Shown piece by piece: positions 22,706 through 30,305 of a DNA stretch of 38,922 nucleotides (the first letter of the stretch is position 1; the number at the start of each line of letters is the position of its first letter). The position numbers were made by a program, and so were the translations under genes. Below the pieces are notes generated by a model. The model was not told where the DNA came from and searched no databases. It saw only the letters and a program-made list of their open reading frames with translations. Origin of the DNA: JBNKEI01 sp050288705 (lineage in GTDB: Bacteria > Myxococcota > Myxococcia > Myxococcales > UBA5297); NCBI GenBank assembly GCA_050288705.1, contig JBNKEI010000181.1:1-38922 (forward strand), written 5' to 3'.

Positions 22706-25279
22706 CTACCCCACTTGCGAGAGCGGCAAATTACCTTCCCATTTTTTGTCCAACACTTGTCGCAGCCGTTGATGTTCGGGCTTGTGCAAATAGCGATCGT
22801 TTTCCACCAAAATCCGCGCTTCTTTTTTTGCAACCAATAGTAAATCTTGATCGCGTATTAAATCGGCGCGCACTAAACCGGGAACTCCCGATTGCTTGGT
22901 CCCCAAAAGTTCCCCTGGGCCGCGTATCTGCAAGTCTTTCTCGGCTATTTCAAATCCATCGCTAGTTTGCGCCATTATGGTCAGCCTCTGATAGGCGTTT
23001 TCACTACACCATTCCGGGCCTATCAAATAGCAATAGGAGACTTCCTGACCTCGCCCCACTCTCCCCCGAAGCTGATGCAGTTGAGACAAACCAAATCGTT
23101 CGGCTGACTCTATAAGCATTACACTGGCATTGGGAAAATCCACCCCTACTTCCACCACGGTGGTAGATACCAGTATTTGCGACTGGCCACTACGAAATGC
23201 TTCCATGGCCGCTTCTTTTTCCTCCACTGCCATTTTTCCGTGTACTAGCCCTACCCGGTATTCTGGAAACCGCTCCGCAAGAAGCTGGGCGCCCTCGGTT
23301 GCGGATTGTAAATCGAGTTTTTCCGACTCTTCCACTAAAGGGTAAATTACAAATGCTTGTCGGCCTTTTATTAGTTCGTTCCCCGTCATTTGGTACACTA
23401 ATTCCCGCTGGCTAGCGCGAAAAACGCGAGTTTTCACTGGCTTGCGGCCAGGGGGCATTTGGCGTATTACCGAAACTTCCAAGTCTCCATATAAAGTCAT
23501 GGCCAAGGTTCGCGGAATAGGCGTAGCAGTCATTACTAATACATCGGGACGCACTCCTTTTTGCATAAGCTGCGCCCGTTGCAATACGCCAAATCGGTGC
23601 TGCTCATCTACCACCACTATTCCTAAACGCGCAAAAGAAACGTTTTCTTGCAAAAGAGCGTGCGTTCCTACCACAATTTGTACTTCACCCGAGGCAATAT
23701 TTTTCTTAATCTCTTCTTTGGATTTACGAGCAATACTTGACTTAAGCAAAACTACTTTAATATTGGTTTCATCTTTAAGCCAATTCTCAAAATTTCGGCA
23801 ATGCTGTTCTGCTAATATTTCGGTAGGCGCCATGAAAGCTGCTTGATAGCCGTTTTGCACTGCAATCATTAATGCGGCAAATGCTACCGCAGTCTTTCCG
23901 CTACCCACGTCGCCCTGCAACAAACGATTCATAGGCTCTGGCGCGAGCATATCCGCTTTTATTTCCTCAAAAGCTTTTTTTTGGTCGCCAGTAAAAGAAA
24001 AAGGAAGATACGCCAAAGCCTTATCTACTTCCTGCATAGTACAAGTAAAAGCAATTCCGGAAGTTAGTTGTACTCCTTTGCGTCGTAATGCCATTCCTAA
24101 TTCAATAAAAAACAATTCGTCATAAGCGAGTCGGCGCTGAGCCCGAGTACGATGGGCCAACAGAGTTTCCAATCCAACTTTTTCGGGAAAATGCACTCGC
24201 TGCACTGCTTCACTTAAAACAGGCAATCCTAGACGTTGCAACATGGTTTCCGGCAAAGGATCTTCTAATTCTTGACCATATTGAGGTACTATTTGATACA
24301 TCCAAGCACGAAATGCTCTTTGGTCCCCCCGCTCAAAACCGGAATACAAAGGAACAATACGCCCAAAATGAGCGGGGTCAGGCACATTGTCTTCAATCAG
24401 CTCCATTTCGGGGTGGGCTATTTCCCTCATTCCCCCGAAACTTTTTACTTCTCCGGTAAACAAAAAGCGGCGCCCAACCACGAATCGCTGTTTCATCCAA
24501 AACACGTAGTGATACCAGGTTACCGCCACCGTTCCGGTGGAATCTCCCAGCACCACCCGAAAAACTTTCCGCCGCCCAACAGTGGTTTCTCCTGCTAATT
24601 TGACTTCTCCAATGGATACCCCCCGCTCCCCAGTACGCAGTTGAGCAATATTAACTATTTTACGGCGATCTTCATAAGCTCGCGGAAAATAGAAAAGCGC
24701 TTCCTCTACAGTAGATATGCCGCGTTCTTGAATAACCTTTTGCAATTTGCTGCTTTTGGCGGTTTCACTTACCGCTATTGCCAAACCAGCCCCTCCGTAT
24801 GGGGAAACCCGAGCCGAGCATGCTCTCAGCGCCTCCGGTTCTTTGGCTCTTTTATTTTTTGTAATTTTGGTCCCGGTTTTTTCGGAAGTGAGCTTGGAAG
24901 TGGGCTTCGAAGCCTCCTGAGCAACAATTGTAGAGCTTTCTGACGAAGATTCCGGCCGAACTTTAACTAATTGATTCAAGGGCTCAGGCAGCTCCCCTAC
25001 CATCGATAATTCTTGCACCAATTTCACCAAAGCTTGGCGTCGAACATGGTCTTCCCAGTGATCAAAGCCCCGTAACTGGGTGCTTAGCCGTTCTAACAAC
25101 TCACGATGGCTACCTACGCTATGATCGGTCTGCTCGACGATTTGGGCCTTAACAGAATGAAGCAAACCTTCCAACCCCTTCAAGGAAGGCAGGTGCGCAA
25201 AGCCGTCCCTTACTCCATAAGACAATGGCGGCACCAACGCCCGCATCCAACCAGGTAATGCCGGTTTTGACCCCTGCAT
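22706..25279 (-). CDS. recG: ATP-dependent DNA helicase RecG, with N-terminal extension
   Basis: RecG remodels stalled replication forks and branched DNA. The 857-residue protein is about 160 residues longer than the E. coli enzyme. Extra residues 1-175 comprise a charged helical region and a Ser/Thr/Lys-rich linker (about 108-150). The wedge and OB fold follow, at about 195-300. The motor motifs are Walker A GDVGSGKT (456-463), DEQH box VVVDEQHRFG (558-561), TATPIPRT, and motif VI LHQLRGRVGRGQEVSYCYL. The C-terminal IRGPGELLGTKQSGVPGLV is the conserved RecG TRG hairpin end. Such N-terminal extensions are known in some deltaproteobacterial RecG proteins. It runs just ahead of an MlaE-type permease. 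Catalytic residues are all present, so it should be active. Confidence 0.96.
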   Translation of the reverse strand: MQGSKPALPGWMRALVPPLSYGVRDGFAHLPSLKGLEGLLHSVKAQIVEQTDHSVGSHRELLERLSTQLRGFDHWEDHVRRQALVKLVQELSMVGELPEPLNQLVKVRPESSSESSTIVAQEASKPTSKLTSEKTGTKITKNKRAKEPEALRACSARVSPYGGAGLAIAVSETAKSSKLQKVIQERGISTVEEALFYFPRAYEDRRKIVNIAQLRTGERGVSIGEVKLAGETTVGRRKVFRVVLGDSTGTVAVTWYHYVFWMKQRFVVGRRFLFTGEVKSFGGMREIAHPEMELIEDNVPDPAHFGRIVPLYSGFERGDQRAFRAWMYQIVPQYGQELEDPLPETMLQRLGLPVLSEAVQRVHFPEKVGLETLLAHRTRAQRRLAYDELFFIELGMALRRKGVQLTSGIAFTCTMQEVDKALAYLPFSFTGDQKKAFEEIKADMLAPEPMNRLLQGDVGSGKTAVAFAALMIAVQNGYQAAFMAPTEILAEQHCRNFENWLKDETNIKVVLLKSSIARKSKEEIKKNIASGEVQIVVGTHALLQENVSFARLGIVVVDEQHRFGVLQRAQLMQKGVRPDVLVMTATPIPRTLAMTLYGDLEVSVIRQMPPGRKPVKTRVFRASQRELVYQMTGNELIKGRQAFVIYPLVEESEKLDLQSATEGAQLLAERFPEYRVGLVHGKMAVEEKEAAMEAFRSGQSQILVSTTVVEVGVDFPNASVMLIESAERFGLSQLHQLRGRVGRGQEVSYCYLIGPEWCSENAYQRLTIMAQTSDGFEIAEKDLQIRGPGELLGTKQSGVPGLVRADLIRDQDLLLVAKKEARILVENDRYLHKPEHQRLRQVLDKKWEGNLPLSQVG

Positions 25280-25357
25280 GAGCTACTCCGCGAACAAATC
25301 CGTAATTTCGTAATATCGAAGCAGATAGTCATAAACCAAAGAAAAAAAGAAAATAAT

Positions 25358-25735
25358 TTAGTTCCTTATCGACCAATCGACTCCAAAACGCCTGGCCAGA
25401 TTGAGCAAACGTTTATCCAGCGTCCATAACTTAGCGCCCGGGGTAATAAGCGTAGAGGCAAGCAAAACCATGTCCACCAATCCACATTCCAACCCGTAAA
25501 GCTTTTCCCGCTCAATAAAACTAATCACTTCAGGCAGGCTCGCCTGATTACAATGTTGCAACAGATCAATAGTTTTCAAAGTTTTGTCGCGCGGCGCAGG
25601 AGGCGTTCCGCATGCGATTTCGACTACAACCACCGGGTGAATTAACACCAGGTCGAGCACCATTAGATCAGTCAACCAAGCGTTTCCGTTTCGGAAATGG
25701 TCTATCCATACCGAGGTGTCAACGAGAACGCTCAT
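25358..25735 (-). CDS. vapC: VapC-type PIN-domain ribonuclease toxin
   Basis: This 125-residue PIN-domain toxin cleaves RNA when released from its antitoxin. The four acidic residues that bind metal are visible: Asp6 in LVDTSVWIDHF, Glu39 in VVVEIACG, Asp88 in GLECGLVDMVLLAS and Asp107 in LWTLDKRL. The spacing is typical of VapC toxins. The ATG lies in the sequence TAATG, so translation overlaps the VapB stop by one base and is coupled to it. The target RNA cannot be predicted. Confidence 0.9.
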   Translation of the reverse strand: MSVLVDTSVWIDHFRNGNAWLTDLMVLDLVLIHPVVVVEIACGTPPAPRDKTLKTIDLLQHCNQASLPEVISFIEREKLYGLECGLVDMVLLASTLITPGAKLWTLDKRLLNLARRFGVDWSIRN

Positions 25736-25938
25736 TACTTAGACGGTTCCTCACGGCGACGCGGTATATCCTTAATTTTCGGCATTGTTCCCCCCAAAGC
25801 AGCTAGGCGCCTAGCGGCTTGCACACGCACGAAAGTTTTGATGGCTTCTCGGAAAATATCCGCTTTATCCATGCCAGGATCGGCCATTTCCAGCGCATTT
25901 TCAAAAAGAGCATCGTCAATGCTAACAGTGGTACGCAT
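25735..25938 (-). CDS. vapB: VapB-type antitoxin
   Basis: The 67-residue antitoxin starts at ATG 25938, preceded by a strong GGAGG about 9 nt upstream. The frame runs further up to 26076 but without such a site. The first 40 residues, MRTTVSIDDALFENALEMAD and onward, form a ribbon-helix-helix DNA-binding fold. The later basic tail (RRLAALGGTMPKIKDIPRRR) should wrap the VapC toxin. The operon promoter should lie just upstream and be autorepressed by the VapBC complex, as in other VapBC pairs. Confidence 0.88.
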   Translation of the reverse strand: MRTTVSIDDALFENALEMADPGMDKADIFREAIKTFVRVQAARRLAALGGTMPKIKDIPRRREEPSK

Positions 25939-26348
25939 TATAAAGCCCTCCTGCATTGCATCATATTGAGCATCAGGGCAAGCCGAAACTCTATGATTCG
26001 CAAAATTGCTTGCCTGGGCTGAAGTCCACCGAAAAATTTTGAATCTCGGCCAGTGTCGGTTACCAAGAGCTTTCACCCACCTAGGCAGAATCTATCCACG
26101 GATTTTCACCCACACTCCGTGTGCGACTGAACAAGCCATTGCTCAAGGAAGCTAAGTCGACTACGGGTCCGTGGCGGCATGTTCTTTCGTCCTATGCGCG
26201 TGTATTTATGAAAAACGTCCCGCCTTCCATAAATCATTTTGGTGCCAAGCTAGCGTGCCGTTTAGATGCGCGGGGGGGGGTGAAGGGACCTATCTTCCGC
26301 GGCTAAAAATTAGCAGTATGACACTAAAATATCGCCAGAAAGATATTT
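25939..26348. other. Gap between VapBC and the broken lipoprotein gene
   Basis: About 400 bp with no convincing gene. A + strand frame at 26121-26306 is open for 61 residues (GTG start) but matches nothing recognised. A run of nine G lies at 26272-26280. The vapBC promoter should lie in the left part. Confidence 0.4.
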
Positions 26349-27549
26349 ATGAAACCACGCCGGCGGGGGTTTCTGCCTCGGGAGACAAGATTCTTCGGGC
26401 TAGTGGTGCTGTTTCTTTTTTCACAATTGTGACCCTATGAGCGGGATTATCTGGATGTAAATGCAATGAACCTGCGCCAGTCGCAGTCGAGCAGCCAAAA
26501 GAGGCCGAGAAAGAAAAGTTTCCTGATTACCCGGAGGAGGTTTATGGAGATCCCGAGATTTTCAAGAAACCTCGGTTTCAGTTTATTATTCATGACACTG
26601 CACCTGGATTAGAGTGGAAGCATGGCGTTGGATGGCACTGATGTTAGAAAGGTGATATCGGAAGACGCTTTATATTCTGAAATTGATAGATTACAGCTAA
26701 ACGTAAACCGTGCGAAGCCAACTCGCTCACCAAACAATCGATACATAGCCTTTCTTGGTTATAAAAACGGCGAGCAGTTTGTTGATAAATTCATATTCCG
26801 GACAGATAAGACAATACAACATCGACAATGGACAAGAAAAAGAAATAGTAAGGTTACCACCTTCCGATCTAACTATTTACAACACAAACTCTAGGAGCAA
26901 ATAGTGACTAATTCAAGATTGGATTCTAAATTCTATATGACACACCTATTCAATGGAGAATTCAAGAGAGCGGTAAATCCAGACACTTCGATCTTGTTGG
27001 AAATACTACCGGGCACAGCTAGTCCAATAAAAGATCAATGGATCGCTGCTTCGCAAATTGAAGTAGACAACAATGGCAAACCTTTACATCAAAACCAGAA
27101 CAACACTGACAAAGTCCTGTGGTTAAGTGATAAAAAGGGATTATTAAAGATTCACCGAAAAACATCTAATACAACCCGAGCCGTTAGAGTTATGCCTGAC
27201 TATCATGATATATGTTTTGTTCCAAAAGAAATCCCCATGCGAGCCTTTATGACGCATGGAGAAAAGGAATGGTCAGAGCCAATACTAGATTTTTTAAAAA
27301 AGAATTTAGGGAATGGACATTTATTAGTAGAAACCTGGCTTAAAAAAAGATTTAAAAACACCGGCCCACGTTAACAGTTCACAAGCTGATAATGATAGCG
27401 AATACAGAAATTGGTATAAAGCTCTACCTGACGACCAGCTTACAAAGGCAGACCCTAGGCATGTTAAAGCTCGCCCGTGTTATGTTCGAGTAGGAGGTAG
27501 TGATCCATATTTCTTGGACAACCCTAAACATTTTAGGGTAAATAGGTAA
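26349..27549 (+). pseudogene. Lipoprotein gene, broken by about five frameshifts
   Basis: Coding-like sequence continues across the region but jumps frame several times. The first piece (ATG 26349) begins MKPRRRGFLPRETRFFGLVV and ends at a stop at 26430. After a frame change comes LSGCKCNEPAPVAVEQPKEA, a lipobox-type Cys. The next parts are FQFIIHDTAPGLEWKHG and, from 26622, MALDGTDVRKVISEDALYSE. Frame 1 from about 26815 gives YNIDNGQEKEIVRLPPSDLT. Frame 0 from 26904 gives FYMTHLFNGEFKRAV and NTTRAVRVMPDYHDICFVPK. A last change at an A7 run near 27340 gives NSSQADNDSEYRNWYKALPD and a stop at 27547. The full product would be a roughly 380-residue lipoprotein with strand-rich repeats, perhaps a propeller (RSPNNRYIAFLGYKNG is PD40-like). 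Either the gene is decaying or the assembly has indels here. Confidence 0.7.
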
Positions 27550-27571
27550 TATAAGAATCGTCTTTTGGGAC

Positions 27572-27610
27572 AAAAAACTGCTAGCAGCTGTAGCAGTTTT
27601 TTCTTTTTTA
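27572..27610. terminator. Strong bidirectional rho-independent terminator
   Basis: A perfect 11-bp stem pairs AAAAAACTGCT (27572-27582) with AGCAGTTTTTT (27592-27602), with a 9-nt loop, and TTCTTTTTTA follows. The A-run on the left gives a T-run on the minus strand. It can therefore end both the broken lipoprotein gene (+) and the Cys-rich peptide operon (-), whose stop is at 27621. Confidence 0.85.
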
Positions 27611-27620
27611 CAGTTTTGCT

Positions 27621-27905
27621 CTAACCGTGACAATTACACAATTTACAACCCTTACACGGACAGAAACAGTAGCAACGTTTGTCACCACACTTACCGGACA
27701 TCATATTGCGCATATCTCTGCCCGGTGCCGGCTTTTCAGGCGTAACTTTCGTTGCATTCCTTATCTCAACTAAATCAGCATGTAACCCTACGAGTTTTTC
27801 GGGATTTTTATCTTTTAAAGCTTTACTACTCATCTTTTTTTTATTTTCGCCAGCAGAAGAATTCAGCCTTACTTTGTTTCCTGCGCCTGTATTATTAATT
27901 CTCAT
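27621..27905 (-). CDS. Candidate RiPP precursor peptide with eight-cysteine C-terminus
   Basis: The 94-residue peptide has a two-part layout. Residues 1-70 are a hydrophilic, lysine- and asparagine-rich leader without Cys, containing LVGLHADLVEIRN as the only amphipathic stretch. Residues 73-92 hold all eight Cys, spaced C-x4-C-x-C-x-C-x-C-x2-C-x2-C-x-C, followed by His-Gly at the end. No signal peptide is visible. The ATG overlaps the stop of the radical SAM gene by 4 bp. A textbook AAAGGAGG lies about 8 nt before it, inside the last codons of that gene, implying strong expression. This leader-core form next to a SPASM radical SAM enzyme suggests a ribosomally made peptide modified on its Cys-rich core. 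A metal-binding (metallothionein-like) role is the main alternative. I cannot place it in a named family. Confidence 0.7.
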   Translation of the reverse strand: MRINNTGAGNKVRLNSSAGENKKKMSSKALKDKNPEKLVGLHADLVEIRNATKVTPEKPAPGRDMRNMMSGKCGDKRCYCFCPCKGCKLCNCHG

Positions 27906-29029
27906 TTAACTACCTCCTTTTTAGTTTCATTTTCAAAAGTTTCATGTTCGTTTTTTATTTCAGCCGGGTCAAATATTAACCATTGCAAAGGACAGCCTCC
28001 AATACAATCAGCATGTTCTGTGCAATCAATACATTCAGTTTTGGGGTATGTCTTTATCCTTTTAAAAAACTCATTTACAAGATGGCTTTTTCTATACTCA
28101 ATGAAGCTCTTTGCATCATTAAACTCAACACCAAACTTTCCTAATGAATATTCATACAATGCATTGCATGGAATTAGTTCAGCAGCAGTTGTAAAAATTA
28201 TTCCGTTTTCACCACTCATCTGGCATGAACCGGTAGTTACCTTGCCTTCGTCTATAAGCCTCTGCAGTATTTTTTTAGGCCATATGCATCCCAGAGTCTG
28301 CTGTGCTGCGGAAAAGTTTCCATCCATAATTTCAGATATTTCATCAGCATTGTCTACAATCGCTCTTACGTATTCATTTGGGGTCAGTGTATATCCTTCA
28401 TCGATTTTTCGATTACAAAAAGCAGGAGTACACATATCAAAAGACAGGAACTTTGCTCCATGTTTCATCAAAACCCGGGGAAGTTCCCTTATACTGTCTA
28501 CAGTCAGTCTGCTGAGGACAAAAGATACATGAACCTCTTTATTCTCCAGCTTTCCAGCTTTTTCAATTCCATCAAGAACATTATGAAAACCATCCACGCC
28601 TGTTAATTCTATGTATTGTTCCCTGCTGGCAGCTTTAAATGAAATACTTATGACCTTGAGACTGGATTCCTTGACTTTAGCTAAAAAATTATCATTTGAA
28701 AATAAATATCCATTTGTTACAAGTGTTGACATTATCTTTTTATCATCTATATACTGAATTAGCTTAAACAGATGTTTCCAGAATGTAGGCTCTCCACCTA
28801 TTATGATTATCTGTTTTATGCCAAGATCACTTGCCATATCTATCAGGTTTTTTGCTGTTTCAAGAGACATATCATCTTCTGGCTTGAACCGAGTTCCTTC
28901 TGCATAACACCACTTGCATCGCAGGTTACACAGTCTGTTAACTGTTAGCCACATAGTCCTGAATTGAGGATTTTCCACTTGCTGTTTTTCCCCTTTCCGA
29001 CAACAACTTGTACTAAATTTTGGTCTCAT
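27902..29029 (-). CDS. Radical SAM/SPASM peptide maturase
   Basis: The 375-residue enzyme contains the radical SAM cluster motif C-x3-C-x2-C as CNLRCKWC (Cys34, Cys38, Cys41). GGEP (78-81) follows, with the TNGYLF strand for SAM binding. The C-terminal SPASM part has Cys269, Cys288, Cys333, Cys336, Cys342 and Cys346, in GSCQMSGENG, LIPCNALYEY, ECIDCTEHADCIGGCPLQW. Those are suited to two auxiliary Fe-S clusters, as in enzymes that crosslink Cys or other side chains in RiPPs. The tail is rich in charged residues. The start is ATG at 29029 with AAAGG about 7 nt upstream. It is encoded just before, and overlaps, a Cys-rich peptide, its likely substrate. Visibly AT-rich codons compared with neighbouring genes suggest acquisition from elsewhere. 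Confidence 0.88.
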   Translation of the reverse strand: MRPKFSTSCCRKGEKQQVENPQFRTMWLTVNRLCNLRCKWCYAEGTRFKPEDDMSLETAKNLIDMASDLGIKQIIIIGGEPTFWKHLFKLIQYIDDKKIMSTLVTNGYLFSNDNFLAKVKESSLKVISISFKAASREQYIELTGVDGFHNVLDGIEKAGKLENKEVHVSFVLSRLTVDSIRELPRVLMKHGAKFLSFDMCTPAFCNRKIDEGYTLTPNEYVRAIVDNADEISEIMDGNFSAAQQTLGCIWPKKILQRLIDEGKVTTGSCQMSGENGIIFTTAAELIPCNALYEYSLGKFGVEFNDAKSFIEYRKSHLVNEFFKRIKTYPKTECIDCTEHADCIGGCPLQWLIFDPAEIKNEHETFENETKKEVVK

Positions 29030-30305
29030 TGTAGCCTTTGACTGACTTTCGATACTTAGACGGATTTCACATTTTCTGCTTTAATTTTCCTAATCCACAA
29101 AAGATATAAAGACTTCTTTATTTTCAAGTCGACTGGCTTTTTCTATCTATCCACAGTCTTGCAAACATCCAAGCCATTAACGATGATCGATTGGCAAGAG
29201 AAAGGTTGCTTAATAAACAACTCGGCGCTACGACAATCTCGAGGATAAATATCGCCGAGGCGACTTTGCGCCGGTACTTAGATAGGGATAGTTAAACCAA
29301 TCAGCCGCAATCTGCGAAAAAAAGAAGTGAATGTAGTTTTTGTTTAGAACGGAATGATTGTTGAGCGAAATCGTTTTCGCTGTTCAATTTATAAGACTGT
29401 CCAGCACGGAAAATCCTGCACTGTTCATTCTTTCTAGCGATACAAATTTTGTTCACTTTTGATTCGGTCGAAAAACTTTTATAGCCCATGTATTGCCCCC
29501 AAATGTTTTACCTATAAAAGAACCGCCTTACTACTTGTAGCAGATGCTAAACAGCGCAAATTTTGCGCAGTGTTGCCGAAGGGTTATCGGACGAAGCATT
29601 CCTAAAGTTGCGTAGAATTTGTGCTGTGAGTAAGAAATTGTGAAATTGACCAAATTAACGACAATCCCATCACTAGTGACGCCTCACCTGAGCTTCTCCC
29701 AATGTGGTTAAAGTCTTGCTGACGCCCTGCCCTAGTAGATGGACGTTGTCAACGCAAGACTTGCTATCCTGGCTTCCGCAGATAGGAAAAAAAATAAGCG
29801 CCTTTTCGAAAGCCAGATCAAGCAGTCTTGCCCTTGCCCGAAGGCTGGCAAAAGCAACTGCATTGCAGGTGGCCAAGGATAACCAGGAAGGAGAAAAAGA
29901 GTGCTAAGGACAAATGAGTGGAAGATTGGCAACGATAAGTCAGCCAGACAACAAGTTTGGAGCCATGGGGTTGTAAAAAACTCGCCAAGAAGCCAATTTA
30001 GACGAGTGCTGTGCGTCCCTGCTCTCTAAGCTGTTAAAAAAGACAAGTTTGAGTGGGCACGCGGATTTTGAACGCGGCGGTCCGGTTGAATCTAACCCGA
30101 AGTTTGCGCCAATAGAGGGCTGCCGGTGCAATGCCTACACGAGCTACTGCCGCCTAGATAAACAAGTGGATAGGCTGATAAGCTGGACAAATGTACTAAA
30201 GCATTCGAGAATCCCTCTGCTGCATTTCTTGGCACCTACACACCTACCTGGGGAAATAGGCAAGAAACGCCAGCTCATCGTATCTTAGCAGTCTGAGGGT
30301 CTCTT
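29030..30305. other. 1.28-kb region without a confident gene
   Basis: No intact gene, tRNA or rRNA was recognised. The + strand is open without a start from 29110 to 29295 and reads ANIQAINDDRLARERLLNKQ, then LGATTISRINIAEATLRRYL. That vaguely recalls the N-terminal part of IS4-type transposases. From 29704 to 30290 one + frame is open apart from stops at 29905 and 29974, giving two short pieces that match nothing recognised. The radical SAM promoter should lie near 29030-29110, and the tssF-like gene promoter in the right end. Confidence 0.4.
29110..29295 (+). pseudogene. Possible transposase remnant
   Basis: The 61-codon open frame has no start codon and ends at a stop at 29293. The middle has the form of IS4-type N-terminal domains, where a helix (ANIQAINDDRL) is followed by a LGATTISRINIAEATLRR stretch comparable to a LGL-x-S-I-S-x-x-x-L-S-R motif. 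No inverted repeats or DDE core were found, so this is only a suggestion. Confidence 0.22.

Noticed and set aside
26121..26306. A + strand 61-residue gene
   Set aside because: Random-looking protein, no ribosome binding site, no match recognised.
27621..27905. Short peptide as a random ORF
   Set aside because: It has a perfect ribosome binding site, overlaps the upstream gene as ATGA, and all Cys lie in a regular C-terminal cluster followed by a strong terminator.
29704..30290. A + strand protein gene from 29704 to 30290
   Set aside because: Interrupted by stops at 29905 and 29974, and no family recognised; kept only as a possible remnant.
29030..30305. tRNA, tmRNA or RNase P RNA in the gap
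   Set aside because: None of the conserved sequence landmarks of those RNAs could be found by eye.
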